Assembly (NCBI GenBank): GCA_036245525.1
Contig: BTPG01000005.1
Location: 126,603,620-126,667,619, forward strand
Reading direction: 5' to 3'
Origin: Semisulcospira habei
Taxonomy: Eukaryota > Mollusca > Gastropoda > Semisulcospiridae
DNA: 64,000 bases
The first letter of the stretch is position 1; each line of letters opens with the position of its first letter. The notes below the pieces were generated by a model. That model made no database searches. It worked only from the letters and a program-made list of their open reading frames with translations, and was not told the origin of the DNA. This document shows, in pieces, positions 23,901-35,900 of the stretch. The position numbers and the translations under genes are program-made.

Positions 23901-26900
23901 CGGGTGGAGGAACCCTGGCATCCTTCCGTCTCTCCCCTCCTAGGAGACCTGCTGGTCCTCGCGGAGACCGCCAACCGCGCCGCCTACCACTCGTCGGTCA
24001 ACGCGATGGCTGCGTCGGCCACTGCGACCTCATGCGTCGAGATGCCCTGCTCCTCGCCTGCAGTACGTTGCCGCCGGTCCTGTGAGCGCAACTTCGCCGT
24101 GCCCCCTTGGGTGGGCCCTTGCTGTTCGGCGACACCTGGTCTGCTGTGAGAGCCTCGGGGTCTCCAGTCGGCGGGCGGCTAGCCAATTCTCGCGGAAATT
24201 GGCTCACGCTCTTTGGCGACGACCCCTGGATTGCGACACCGTCTCTACGGGTCTGCGGATCGTCTTCCGAAGCCCGCCGCCCTTACGTCGTGCCCCTCTC
24301 TGGACCGAGATTCCCAGCGACCCGCTGAGGGCCGCCGCTTGAGGGAAGAGTTAGCCTCCCTGCTGAGGAATGCCGCCACAGAGGTTGTCAGAGTCCCCGA
24401 CTCACCGGCCTTCTACGGCCGCCTTTCGTCGTGCCGAAGCCTGGAGGGAGATGGCGTCCGGTCATCGATCTTGCGGCGCTGAACAAGTCCATTTCGGCCC
24501 CTCCTTTCGGATGGAGACTGCCAGAGCCCTGAAAGCCGTGGTCCAGCCTCTCGACTTCGCAGTCAGTCTGGACCTCTCCGATGCGTACCTGCATGTCCCG
24601 ATGCACCAGGCCTCCAGGAAGTTTCTCAGGTTTGCTATCGACGGCGTCGTTTACCAGTTCCGGGCACTGCCTTTCGGACTCAACCTCAGCCCCTGGGTCT
24701 TCACTCGGCTGATGGACGCCGTAGTCGCCTTAGCCCGACAGTCCTCCGCCAGTCCGACGTCGAACTACCTGGACGACCTCCTTTTGCACAACCAGTCGGA
24801 AACTGCGCTAGCCACGGACAGAGATGCTCTCCTGCACCTCCTGGCACACCTGGGCTTCCTAGTAAATGACGGCAAGTCGGATCTCTCTCCCTCCCGCCAG
24901 TTTGTGCACCTGGGTATGGAATTTGCTACCGACCTCCACTCGGTTCGCCTTCCAGCGCCCCGGATCAAGATGATTGCGGATCTAGCCGACCAGTTAGCTC
25001 AGGAGGATGCAGCCCCCGCCAGAGTCTGGCTTCAGTTGCTGGGTTTGATGAACGCCGCAGCGGATCTTATCCCACTAGGGCGTCTCTACTCCCGGCCGAT
25101 TCAACTGCATCTTCTTCCCCATTAGCGTCCGTCTTCCGGAGACTTGACGACCGCGGTCCCAGTGTCCCAGATGCTCCATCCGCACCTTCGTCGGTGGACC
25201 GACCCTACGTGGCTAGCGTCGGGAGTTCCCCTGGCCTCTCTCCCTCCGCAGATCTCTCTTTGCGTCGATGCCAGCCTTTCTGGATGGGGGGGTCTATCTC
25301 CTGCCGCGGTTCCTCGCGACCTCGGGCCTCTGGCCCTCAGACTTGGCGCACACCCACATCAACTGGCTGGAGATGCAGGCCGTCTGGCAAGCCCTTCAGG
25401 TCTGGGAGGACCTCCTCCGACACCAGGAACTTCTCGTGCTTTTGGACAACACGACGGTGGTCGCTTACATCCAGAATCAAGGGGGCACACACTCCCCCGA
25501 CCTGTGTATGCTCCTCTACAGGATGATGCGTTGGTGCGAGGACCGGGGCATTATCCTTCGAGCCCGGCACGTTCCCGGACACCTGAATGTCTTGGCCAAC
25601 TCTCTGTCTCGCCGCGGCCAGCTCCTACACACGGAATGGACCCTGCGACAGGACATCTTTCGGATGATCTGCGCCCGCTAAGAAAGGGAGACTCCCCAGG
25701 TCGACTTGTTCGCCACGAAGTGGAACCACCAGCTTCCCCTCTTCGTCTCCCCGATTCCCGACCCCCTTGCCTGGGCTGTCGATGCGCTCTCCATTCCCTG
25801 GGACGGCCTTGTGGCCTATGCCTACCCCACTACCGTCCTCGTTCCCAAAGTCCTCCTCAAACTGCGGGGCTGTTCGGCGATCCTCCTGTTGGTCGCGCCG
25901 TTCGCCTGGAACCGCTCCTGGACCACCGACCTGCTCAGCCTCGCCACGGACCCGCCCCTGCAGCTGCCCACCCAGAAAAAAAGAGCGCGGACCATGCTCA
26001 AGCAACCGCGCCAGCCGCTGTTCCACCCCTGCCCGGAGCGACTCCTCCTTCATACCTGGAGGTTGTGCGGCAAGCCCTCGGAGCTAGAGGCTACTCGGGT
26101 GCAGCAATGGAGGCGATCGCTGCGGCCCGTAGACCATCGACCCTTCGAGTCTACGAGGGAAAGTGGCGAGTCCTCTGTTCCTGGTGCACCGATCACGGCC
26201 TTACGCCCACGGATCTGACTCATCCTCAGCTGGCGGACTTCTTTCTCTGGCTCTTCCGAGACCAAGGCCTAGCCCCCATCACGGTACGCGGTTACCTGTC
26301 CATGATTGCGGACACCTTTCGTCACCTGGGACGACCCGATCCGGGCGCCTGCAAGGACCTAGCCGACCTTACGGGACACTTCGGCTTACAGCGCCCGACA
26401 CTTCGCTCGCTCATTCCTCGCTGGGCCTACCCTGGGTGCTCACGTGGTTGAACTCCGCCCGATTTGAACCTTTACCTTTGGCCCAGTTCGCGGACTTGAC
26501 ACGCAAGACTGGTTTCCTGCTGGCCCTTGCTACCGCTTCGCGTGCGAGCGAGCTACATGCGCTTTCGGCACGCCCTTCCTGTCTGCAGTTCCGTACAGAC
26601 GGCTCCGTCCAGCTGCGCACGGACCCGGCCATTCTGGCGAAGAACAGGTCTCCTTTAACTCCGCCTCAGGTGATCACCATTAGGCCGCTGAGAGACCGAC
26701 CCCGGTCCCAGGAGACCAGGCTACAGGTTCCCGTGCGCGCCCTTAAAATCTATCTGCGGCGATCTAGGCCCGTCCTCAGGGGACGGTCGCGCCTCTTCCT
26801 ACCTCTAAGACCCAACTGGCGTGACATTACAGCCCAGACGATATCTTCCTGGCTCCGCTGGGTCATACGCTCCGCTTATCAGGAGATCTCCCTCAGGGAG

Positions 26901-29900
26901 CGAAAAGGCTGCACATTCACGCACACGAGGTACGAGCTATGGCCACGAGCGTCACGCTTGATCGAAACTGCGCTGTCAAGGACATCGTGGCAGCCGTGGG
27001 CTGGAAAACCGAGTCGGTCTTTGCCCGTTTCTACCTCCGGGACCTGGCTAGCCAGCGAGAGAATCTCGCACTGGTGGGGGACATCGCCGCGGCGCAACAC
27101 TCCCTCCCGGCGCCACCGGCACCGTGGTATGCACTTCGCTAAAATTGTCGGGAGTGTGCGACGGGGAGAACGGCGCTGTTCTGTTGGGGAGCTGTGGGTG
27201 GCACCCTCCTCCTCATCGCAATTCTCCCATGTAGTCATGTCATCGGTAATGTTTTTGAATAAACAAATTCATTTTTCTCTAAAAGGTATTTTTTCGAAAA
27301 ATACTTACCGATGACATGACTCGGATGACCCTCCCTCCTGCCCCGCTTGCCGCTTTCGAGCGAAGTATCAGACTGAACGGTCTCGTGACCGGATCTGGTA
27401 AGGCGGGTATGGGGAGATAACTCTCGGCCCCTCTGGGGGGTTCCCCGAGTGCCTCTCGGGTTGTGTGGACACACAACGGGCAAGTAGGCTAAAATTGAGC
27501 CTAGAAGTAGACATTCCCATGTAGTCATGTCATCGGTAAGTATTTTTCGAAAAAATACCTTTTAGAGAAAAATGAATGTTTCCTATTGCCGCATTTACGT
27601 GTGTGGTCATATCTAGGAGGAGGTCACATGGTCTGTTTGAAGCTGTTCCCACGCACCCAGCAGCCAGTCAAGTGGGGAGATATCTGCCATGTGCCAGAAG
27701 CATAGACCCTCATTATACACTGTCTCCTACCCTCTTTACATGTATGTATGTGTTCTTCATTTGGGGAAGGTTTGTGGGTGTTCAGTGTGTGGACGCCCTC
27801 CCAGCTGTCGTGTCAGGCGTGTGCAGCACCCCGTGGAGCATGATACAGCCAGGGCCGGTGACAAATTATTTCGTGGTTCACTGCTGTCTGAGGTCGGTCC
27901 GATTTTTTTCAGGATCCGAGGTACCCCCCACGATATATATCCGGGATCGCGATATAACGATATATCAAGTCAAAGGTGTATTTGCAGGATGTATTTGCAG
28001 TAGACTACAAGCAGCTTAATTGCTTTTATTTGCTGCTCTAATCTCACCTTATTGACTGTTCGTTTCTTTGTTTTGTTTTAAATTCGGTGCAGTTCCACTG
28101 GTTTCAAGAATGCTTCCATCAGATGTCTGCAAAATTTACAAGAAAGGAGCATGTATAAGGTACATGTACACATGTTCTGCTGTTTTACTACTTTTAGACT
28201 GAAAACATAAAACTACCTTTGAAAGAGTATGTACTCGATTGTGAGCCTGTCTGTGCTGTTAGTGTCTTCTGTGATTACAGTTTTGAGGGAGGAAGGGTAA
28301 ACATTTTGGTTCACGATGGGTTATATCATGTAACAGTTAACTTGCCAGATTCATGGGTGGCAGTCTTCAGTCTTAGAGGCTGATTCAGCTTTTTAAGACT
28401 CCAAGAAAGCTTAATTTCAGCTCTTTGTTTCAGACAGAACAGCCCTTCAGCCAGACTGTTCCATCTGCAGGAGACATAAATTCTCATAAGCCCTTGCATT
28501 TGCAGGGGCTCATGAGAAATTATCTCTTGCTGGCTCTGCCGTGGACTGTTTTCAGTCTTTTCAATTTTTGGCACTTTGACCCACACAGATTTATGGTATC
28601 CTTCTTGTTACGTGTTGAGTCGTAGTATGATATCACACCAGACGCACGCACGTAAGGTTCTTTTAAAGAAACTTCACTCAGCTGCAACCCGTCACACGTG
28701 GCTTAACCCTTTGAACCCTGAGTAAATAAGAAGTCTATATACCCTTCAGCCCTGACTTTATGTGAGAAATTTTTGTTGGAAATGGGTGTGCACTGTAAAA
28801 TATTTGTAAATAATACTTTACAACAGATATCTCCATATAGGTATATATGTACAGATTTGCCATTGGATGGACTACCGTTTTATGGATTTGACCACACTGT
28901 GTCACATGTGTCGTAATGCCTGGTGACAAAAATAGTGACAGGTGACAATAAACTTGAAAAAAAAAGTCTTTGTGCATGACAGGTCGCTGGTACTTAACAT
29001 GCATCATTAAATAGGGCGTCTGTTACTGTGACACGTATGTGTCCATGCATTTCCAGCATGCCGATACAACGTAAGGCCCCTACCTTGTCACCAGATGTCA
29101 GTGTTTACACCTGCCACTGATAAGGTATATCCACGGTCTAGACAACATCTGAACATGTAATAAGCGGCGTCGAATGATGATCAATGTGTCTGTGTTGTGT
29201 CTCATACACGATCGGATGGAAGTACCAGTGTTGTAAAGACTATATACATACTACACATGTGACCAATGTGTGTCGTTGGTGTCCATAGAGTCACCTACAG
29301 GTGCACCAAGGTGTGGCATCAAAAAAATGGAATATCTATTAGAACCTCCGAATTCAGCATCAGAATCAAGCTGTAAGTAATTGCCGTTGTCAGTGCCTCA
29401 AACGGCGATCGCTCCAGCTGACATTGCCAACACGTGGTTATGCTGCCACGCGGTAGGTAGGTACACATGTCCCAATGTGAAGCTATCTGTTGTTGAAACC
29501 ATGTCTCCAAACACAAAACTGTATCACTCCGAATACCTACACATCCACGCGCCATTCCAACCGTAATTTCCACACTAGCACCGCAAAACTGACCGCATAC
29601 CACAGACGAATGTACGTGACCCTGTCAGTGTAAACAGGATGTGTCCGTGTGAAGGGCGAGGTCACCACGCGCGCGGCGAGGCTCGCGCGTAACTGGGCGC
29701 GCGATACAAAACACCTGACACCGCTGTAGCGGTTTGCCGGGCTGAAGGGTATACAAGGCCGCAAACCGCTACAGCGGTTTGCCGGGTTCAAAGGGTTAAG
29801 GATGTAGACCACACTGGAGTAACAGTTCCAACAATTTTGTATTTCAGCGATGCGATCTCCAAACAATGCATTCACAAATGCACCAACACTGATACAATGT

Positions 29901-32900
29901 CTCCTCTGCAATGTATCCACGCTTTTGACACACTGCGGCTATCATACAATGTACACACTATACACTGCATAACTCCGTCACTGACAATGTACCACGATAC
30001 CTTGCGTATCTCTCTCAATGTCAATGTGCTTACAGTACACTGCAATTATACAACTGACGATGTCCCCACACACTTCTAAACACAGTCTTTTATAGTATCA
30101 GGCTTTCCAGAATAATCCAGCAAATTCATACAACGCAACCAATCAGAACGGAACATGTAACCGAAACTCATAAATATTGATGAAAAATAACTTTCTAGAA
30201 TAGACCACAATAGTCTACAAAATTCGACTGCTAATTTCAACCACAATTTTGGGAAATCCTGGTGTGTAATGACGTCACACAAGAGTACGCTACACAGTTC
30301 ACGACCTTGCTGGAATTGTTTTCTCAAAACACATTACCGATGGTATTACACTTAGGAAATGGCTCTTAGCTAGCCTAATTTTAGCCAAATTTGGTTGTGT
30401 CCGTATACGGTATCGTTGGCAGGAGTGGGGCGCCATAGAATAGGCCACCGCCAGAATAGCCTCCCCTTCTTCCCATCCGGTGCGAAATACCCGTCATACC
30501 CCAGTTTAGTTCTTAGCTGGCGCCGAGTTCGGTTGTGTTCGCTTCGAGCTCCGTTCTGAATTTGACCGGTCGTTACGACCTTGGATGGACTTGCTTCTGC
30601 ACTCAGCGGCTACTAGTTTCGCCTGTGTCTGTTCTTCACCGAGCCTGGCGGTTTCTGGTGACGGGAACTTTGCAGTGGGGACTGAGTCTTGCCTAGCGCG
30701 GCTTCGACTTTGCTGCCGGCCGGTCGGACTTGGCGGCGAGCTACCATTTTTGCGTCGGGGTCTTCGCTTCGCTGGAGAGACTTGGGTTGACTCCTTTCCC
30801 GACATGGCCAGGTAATATCTCGGTGCATGCCCTCGACCGGCGCTCTGGGTGGGAAAGAGCGCCGAGCGTTGGCACGTGCGGTGCACTCAGTTCGTTTTTC
30901 GAGTAGGATCGATACATTTCGCGGGCAGTCCTTTATTGTGTGTCCTTAGAGGCCACGCTCGCTCGTCCTTCATTATGCTATCTTGTTCCAGATACCAGGT
31001 TCGTACCTGCACGAGGTGTCATGATTTCCAATGGCCCTCGGATGAACACGAGTTTTGCCTACCCTGCTCCGGTTGTGATTCAACCCATACCTGTGATGTC
31101 TGCGCCTCATGGCCGGAGGAAGCGTGGTCAGACCTGTGGCGCTTTTACTGCAGGGAACGTCCGAGGCCTATACAAGACCGGCCGACTGTGACGGCCAACG
31201 CTAAGGAGAGAACCAAGTCAGTAGCAGGGACTTCGCTGTCCCACAGAGACCATTCCAGGCCTAGCAGAAGTAACCTGACTGAGACGACCGGAGGTCCGAA
31301 GGTGGGACCCATGTCAGTAGCAGGGACTTCGCTGTCCCGCAGAGACCATTCCAGGCCTGGCAGTAGTAACCTGGCAGAGACGACCGAATGTAAGAAGGTG
31401 GGTTCCAAGTCCGTAACAGAGACTTTGTTGTCCCACGGAGAACGTACGAAGCCTGCCAGAGAGCGCCTGTCAGAGAAGTCTAGAGGTTACAAAGGGACTT
31501 CGTTGTCCCGCAGAGACCATAGGACACCTCCGAGAGATCGCTCCTTAGAGGCGACCACGGGCACCAATGGGGGACCCAAGTCAGGGCCTATGCCTGTGAC
31601 GAACATGTTGCCGGAGCCTGGAAGTTCGTCAGCGGGTGAGTTGGCTGACAATTCGTTAGTACAAGAAGCGGCAACCAGTGATAATGCCGCAGGGGTGGCG
31701 GCACTTGGCGACCCCACGACGCTACCAGCTCTCGCTCAGTCGGAAGATCGCAGGCTCGACAAGTATAAGCGCCTGCGGGAGGGACGGATGTCGGGGACAC
31801 TGGTCCATGAGGAGCAGCGGGACACGACCTCGAGTGCGGTCTTGGATGTCAACTGGCCGCAGGATAGAGCAGACAAGCGTCGGACAGAGAGATTTCCGCC
31901 TTGGCGAGTCTCAGGCCCCCGGGAGGCGGGCAAGCCGGCTTCGAACACGCGCCCTTCCTCCAGATCACAGGTTAGACGGGATACTTCTGTTTCTCCTTGC
32001 CGAGCGCGGGGCCACAGCCCACGCGTCAGATACAGTTTGGAAAGACGACGATCGACCTCACATAGGGATCCTGATCGCCGCTTTCGTTCGAGAGAGGTTA
32101 GCTCTTCGGACTCGAGTTGATACCCCTTACCACGCGGAGACACTCAAAGGTTAAAGAGTCCGGGACGACGAACCAGTACAGTGGGCTCTTACCGTCATGT
32201 TAGCCCTCGTTCCTTTCGTCATCACGCCTCGCGGGACCCCCCTTCCAGGCGACGCTCAGCGACGCGGACGAACTCGGACTTACGTCGGTCCCGGCGGACC
32301 TCGCACAGTTCCCGCTCTTCGCGTCACAGCCGCTCGCCGCGGGTTCACCGTGTTCCCAGGAGGTCGCCTTCTACACTCGTTGGAAGACAACCTCTTCCCA
32401 ACATGGCTTCTTTGCCGCGGCACTCCACGACACCTCATGCGCCCGTGGATACCGTGAAGGCTTCAGACAAGCTTGGAATCACCGCTCGGGTTGTGGATTC
32501 CGTCAGCCTGACTCCTGGAGACTCGGTGTCCGCCTGGCTGGACGCCGCGCCGAGCCTTCGCTCGGCTTCTCCGGAGGAAGCGGATTTTCCCCCAGCACCT
32601 CTCGGACACAGAACGGAGACCGTGCGTGCCTTAGATGAAGCTGCGCGGCTTATTGCGGCTACCTTACCGGCGGAAGACTGCCCTCCTTCTCCACCGGTTA
32701 AGAAGAGAGCCTCGGCTTTGTGGACGCGGAGCTCCACGCCAAGCGTTTCAAGTCTCTACCGCAACCTCCTGGTTTTCGGGACATCCGGGATGCCCTGTCG
32801 GCTCATCTACTTCAGGGATCACTTGGAGATACGGGATTCTTCTCCGACCACAAGTGGCCGGCGGACCTGATGATAGCTTTCCAGCAGAGGTGGTACGCAG

Positions 32901-35900
32901 GACATTCTCAGGCCTTCGCTTGTCCCCTGCCGGCGGTGGATCCTTCAGCGACTTCCTGTGCGGGCCTTTCTCGACAAAAAGAAAGATCGGTTTTCCCCCC
33001 TGGGCTGACTAAGACGGCGACACTCATCCGCAATGCGCTAGCTTCGGCAGGGTTTTTGGACTTGGCGACTCAGGCAATAGTTCGACGGGTGGAGGAGGCT
33101 TGGAGCCCGACCATCGCCCCTCTCTTGACCGACATCTTAGCTTTGACCGTGTCTTGCAACCGGGCAGCCTACCACACCTCGGTCAACGCGATGACGGCGG
33201 CGGCAAATTGCGACCTCATGCGTCGAGATGCTGTTTGTTTTTTCAAAATACATTACCGATGGCATTACTATCTGGGAATACACTCTATTGCCTATAGATT
33301 TCAGCAAAATTGTGTGTAGCACACAACTGGGGAGGAGACACCGGGGATCCAAGCACTATGACCCCGGGTGGCCTCCCCTTACTACCCTATCCCGGCGAGC
33401 ACAGGGCGACCTCGTCAGTTTCACTCATAGCTCGACCGGGGACGGTCGAGTTTTTGCCTTTCTCCGTTCTACGGGTTTCAGTGGTTTTTGACTGTGGGCT
33501 TGAATTGGAGTCTTCGATTCAGCCCTGGACTCACTACATTCGTGGTTTTTCCTTTGACAATTGGACTCATTGTGACCTGTGCGCCGACCGGTTTTACCGG
33601 CTCTGACTTTGTGAGTTCACCCTTGGCTTGGCCTTGGGGTTCGACGACGCACGTGACTTGTGCCCGGCTGGTTTGTGCAAGGTTGACTTTCTTCGCCGGC
33701 GTAGTTGGTTTAGGGCCTTAAGGCTTCTTCTGTGTCGAAGACTTGCCGCCGTGCGGGGACTTCCAGTGGCCGGATGAGGCACACGACTCTGGCTTGCCGT
33801 GTTCGGGCTGTGCTTCGGACGTAACGTGTGACGGAGGCGCCGCTTGGACGGAAGACCGGTGTTCGCGCAGGTGGGACTTCTTCAGGCGTGACCGGTCCCC
33901 TCGCCCGCTTCGGTCTCCACGGGATCCTCCACGGGTGGACGTACTTCCCTCGGCGCATCGGGCTTTCCGGCCCACAGGTAAGTCCCCTTCTTGTACCGTT
34001 AACTCGCAGGTTCTCCCTCCCCTCTCCGAGTCTTCGGAGCAGGGTAGGCGAGTTTCGGAGTCACGCTCCCCACGCTCTGCTTCGTTAGCGCGTGGCTTGA
34101 GCCCATGTTGGTTCCCACCCCCCGCTCTGCTTCGGGCGAGCGGTCTGGGAGAGATGAGCGTTCGTCGGCCACCCCCGGCTCTAGGTCTCCGGAGCGGGGA
34201 CGGGTGACGGAACGCAAGCATAAGAAAGAGAGTAAACGTGATAAGAAATGCTCTCGCTCACGCACCGAGGCTTCGGAACGTGACTCGAGACCGTTAGTAA
34301 TGCTGCCTCCCCGCTCTGTATTTTCCGAACGGGCACGGCATGCTTCTTCTTCCCCCCCCCCCCCCCGCCCGCCCCGTCTCGCCTGGGCGGGCCCGGGGTG
34401 TGGTTGACTCTCGCCCCCCACGCTCCGAGGAGTCGGAGCGGGGGTCGCGTGCACATAATTGTCCCCTCCCCGCTTCGCTTCGCCTGAGCGGGCTTGGCGT
34501 GACCGTAGACTGTCCCCCCCCCCGTCTCGTATCGACCGGACGGGCCCGGTGTGACTTGGACCCTCGCCCCCCCCCCCCCCCCCTCGCTCCGAGGCTTCGG
34601 AGCTGGGGCAGCGGGCTCATAAATCGTCCCCTCCCCACTCCGCCTTTCCTGAGCGGGCTTGGCGCGACCCTAGACTGTCCCCCCCCCCGCCTCGTATCGA
34701 CCAGGCGGGCCCGGTGTGACATCGCGCGTCCTCCACGGTCCGAAACATCGGACGGGGGGCCGCGTGCCCGGTATTTGTCCCCTCCCCGCTCCGCCTTTCC
34801 TGAGCGGGCTAGGGGAGACTATTGGCGGTCCCCCCCCCCCCCCCTCGCACCGGTTCTCCCGGGCGGGCCAGGGGTGACCAGGCCACTTCCTCGGTATTCC
34901 GATCGCGGTTTGTCGCTCATGTCGGCTGCCGCGTGCGGATCCCGACTTCGAGGTTGACCGTCGCTTTGCCACGGTCCCTCCGTCGCCGCGGCGCGCCTCT
35001 TTGCGTGCGTCGCGGGCGGCTGCGTCTACCTCGCGCGCGGCGGTGCGGCGCTCTCGTAGCCGCTCGCCCCTTTCGTCTTTGCCGCGAGAAGATCAGTTTT
35101 GGAACCGGACGTCCTCAGCCTTCATCCATCGGACTCGGCCTCGGCGATCTTCTTGCAGGACTCGGCGGCTGGTTCTCCTTCCCGCCTTTTCCGCTGTCGC
35201 GTCGGCCTCCGCCTCATCAGACGTTGCCGGCCCTTCGCTCGGATCACAGACGGTCCACGCTCTGGGTGAGGCTTCAAGGCTTATCGCCAAGTCCCTACCG
35301 CCCGAGGTCTGTCCGCCTTCGCCTCCTCCGAAGAGACAGGCTTCGGCCATGGTCGACGCGCAGAGGCAAGTCCAGCGCCGCAAGTCCCTCCCGCAAGCCG
35401 GCTTCCGGGACCTCACCGATGCTTCTCCGCCCAGCTGCGTAACGACACTTTCGGCGACACGGGATACTTTACCGCCACTCGATCGCCGGTGGGACTCACC
35501 TTAAGCTTCCGCCAGGCCTGGTACGCTGGACACTCCCAAGCCTTCGCCATACCTTTTCCAGCGGTGGATGCGGCGGCCTTACTACAGGCGGGCGGCCGCA
35601 GGCTCGTCCAGAACTCGTGGCCTCGGCCTCTCGACAGGATCACCTCCTTAGCGCAGAACTCGCTGGCGTGCTCGGTTTTGGAACTGGCTACCCAGGCAGC
35701 CCTGCAGTGCCTACAGGATACGTGGGACCTGGAGGCTCAGTCCCCGCTTCGTGACGTGCAGTCCATCCTGATAGCGGCCAACCGGTCCGCCTACCATTCT
35801 TCCGCCACCGCCAGGGCAGCAGCGGCCAAATGCGACCTCTGGAGGAGGGATACCCTTTGCGCCTCTGCTCGGACCTTCCCTTGTCAGTGAAGACCCAGCT

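Larger units (their letters stand above)
21547..27577 (+). mobile_element. DIRS-like retrotransposon, copy B
   Basis: Left inverted repeat about 21547-21760, gag 22195-24200, RT-RNase H-methyltransferase-like 24240-25990, tyrosine recombinase 26050-27140, internal complementary region 27226-27325, right inverted repeat about 27345-27577. Its terminal core reads GTCATGTCATCGG, not the GTAATGCCATCGG of copies A and C2, and the internal complementary region carries the same variant. Several frameshifts; catalytic motifs of RT, RNase H and recombinase remain readable. Confidence 0.92.
20826..27978. mobile_element. pogo/mariner-like non-autonomous element, split by DIRS-B
   Basis: Outer ends CAGTTCTGACTCGATATATATC (left) and the imperfect complement of CACCTTTGACTTGATATATC (right) are flanked by TA on both sides (20824-20825, 27979-27980), the classic Tc1/mariner/pogo target. 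The element's own DNA is 20826-21546 and 27578-27978 (about 1.1 kb) with no transposase frame seen. A run of G at 20916-20939 lies near its left end. DIRS-B occupies its centre. Confidence 0.7.
30804..33233 (+). pseudogene. DIRS-C1 gag-like protein, 5' portion
   Basis: Proposed start ATGGCCAG at 30804, a 180-nt candidate intron (30812-30991), then [27 protein letters not shown] and HTCDVC, a WRFYCRERP stretch, four 32-residue repeats (31218-31593), a long charged hinge to the stop at 32120, and a second open block with [20 protein letters not shown], the [19 protein letters not shown] core, [20 protein letters not shown] and NANCD-like [11 protein letters not shown]. There a TTT target was hit by C2. 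A frameshift lies near 32710. The protein continues at 39636. Confidence 0.8.

Noticed and set aside
29319..29920. Minus-strand ORFs in intron 5
   Set aside because: They fall in a TTAA non-autonomous element and its flank, show no conserved domain and differ from the copy at 60737.
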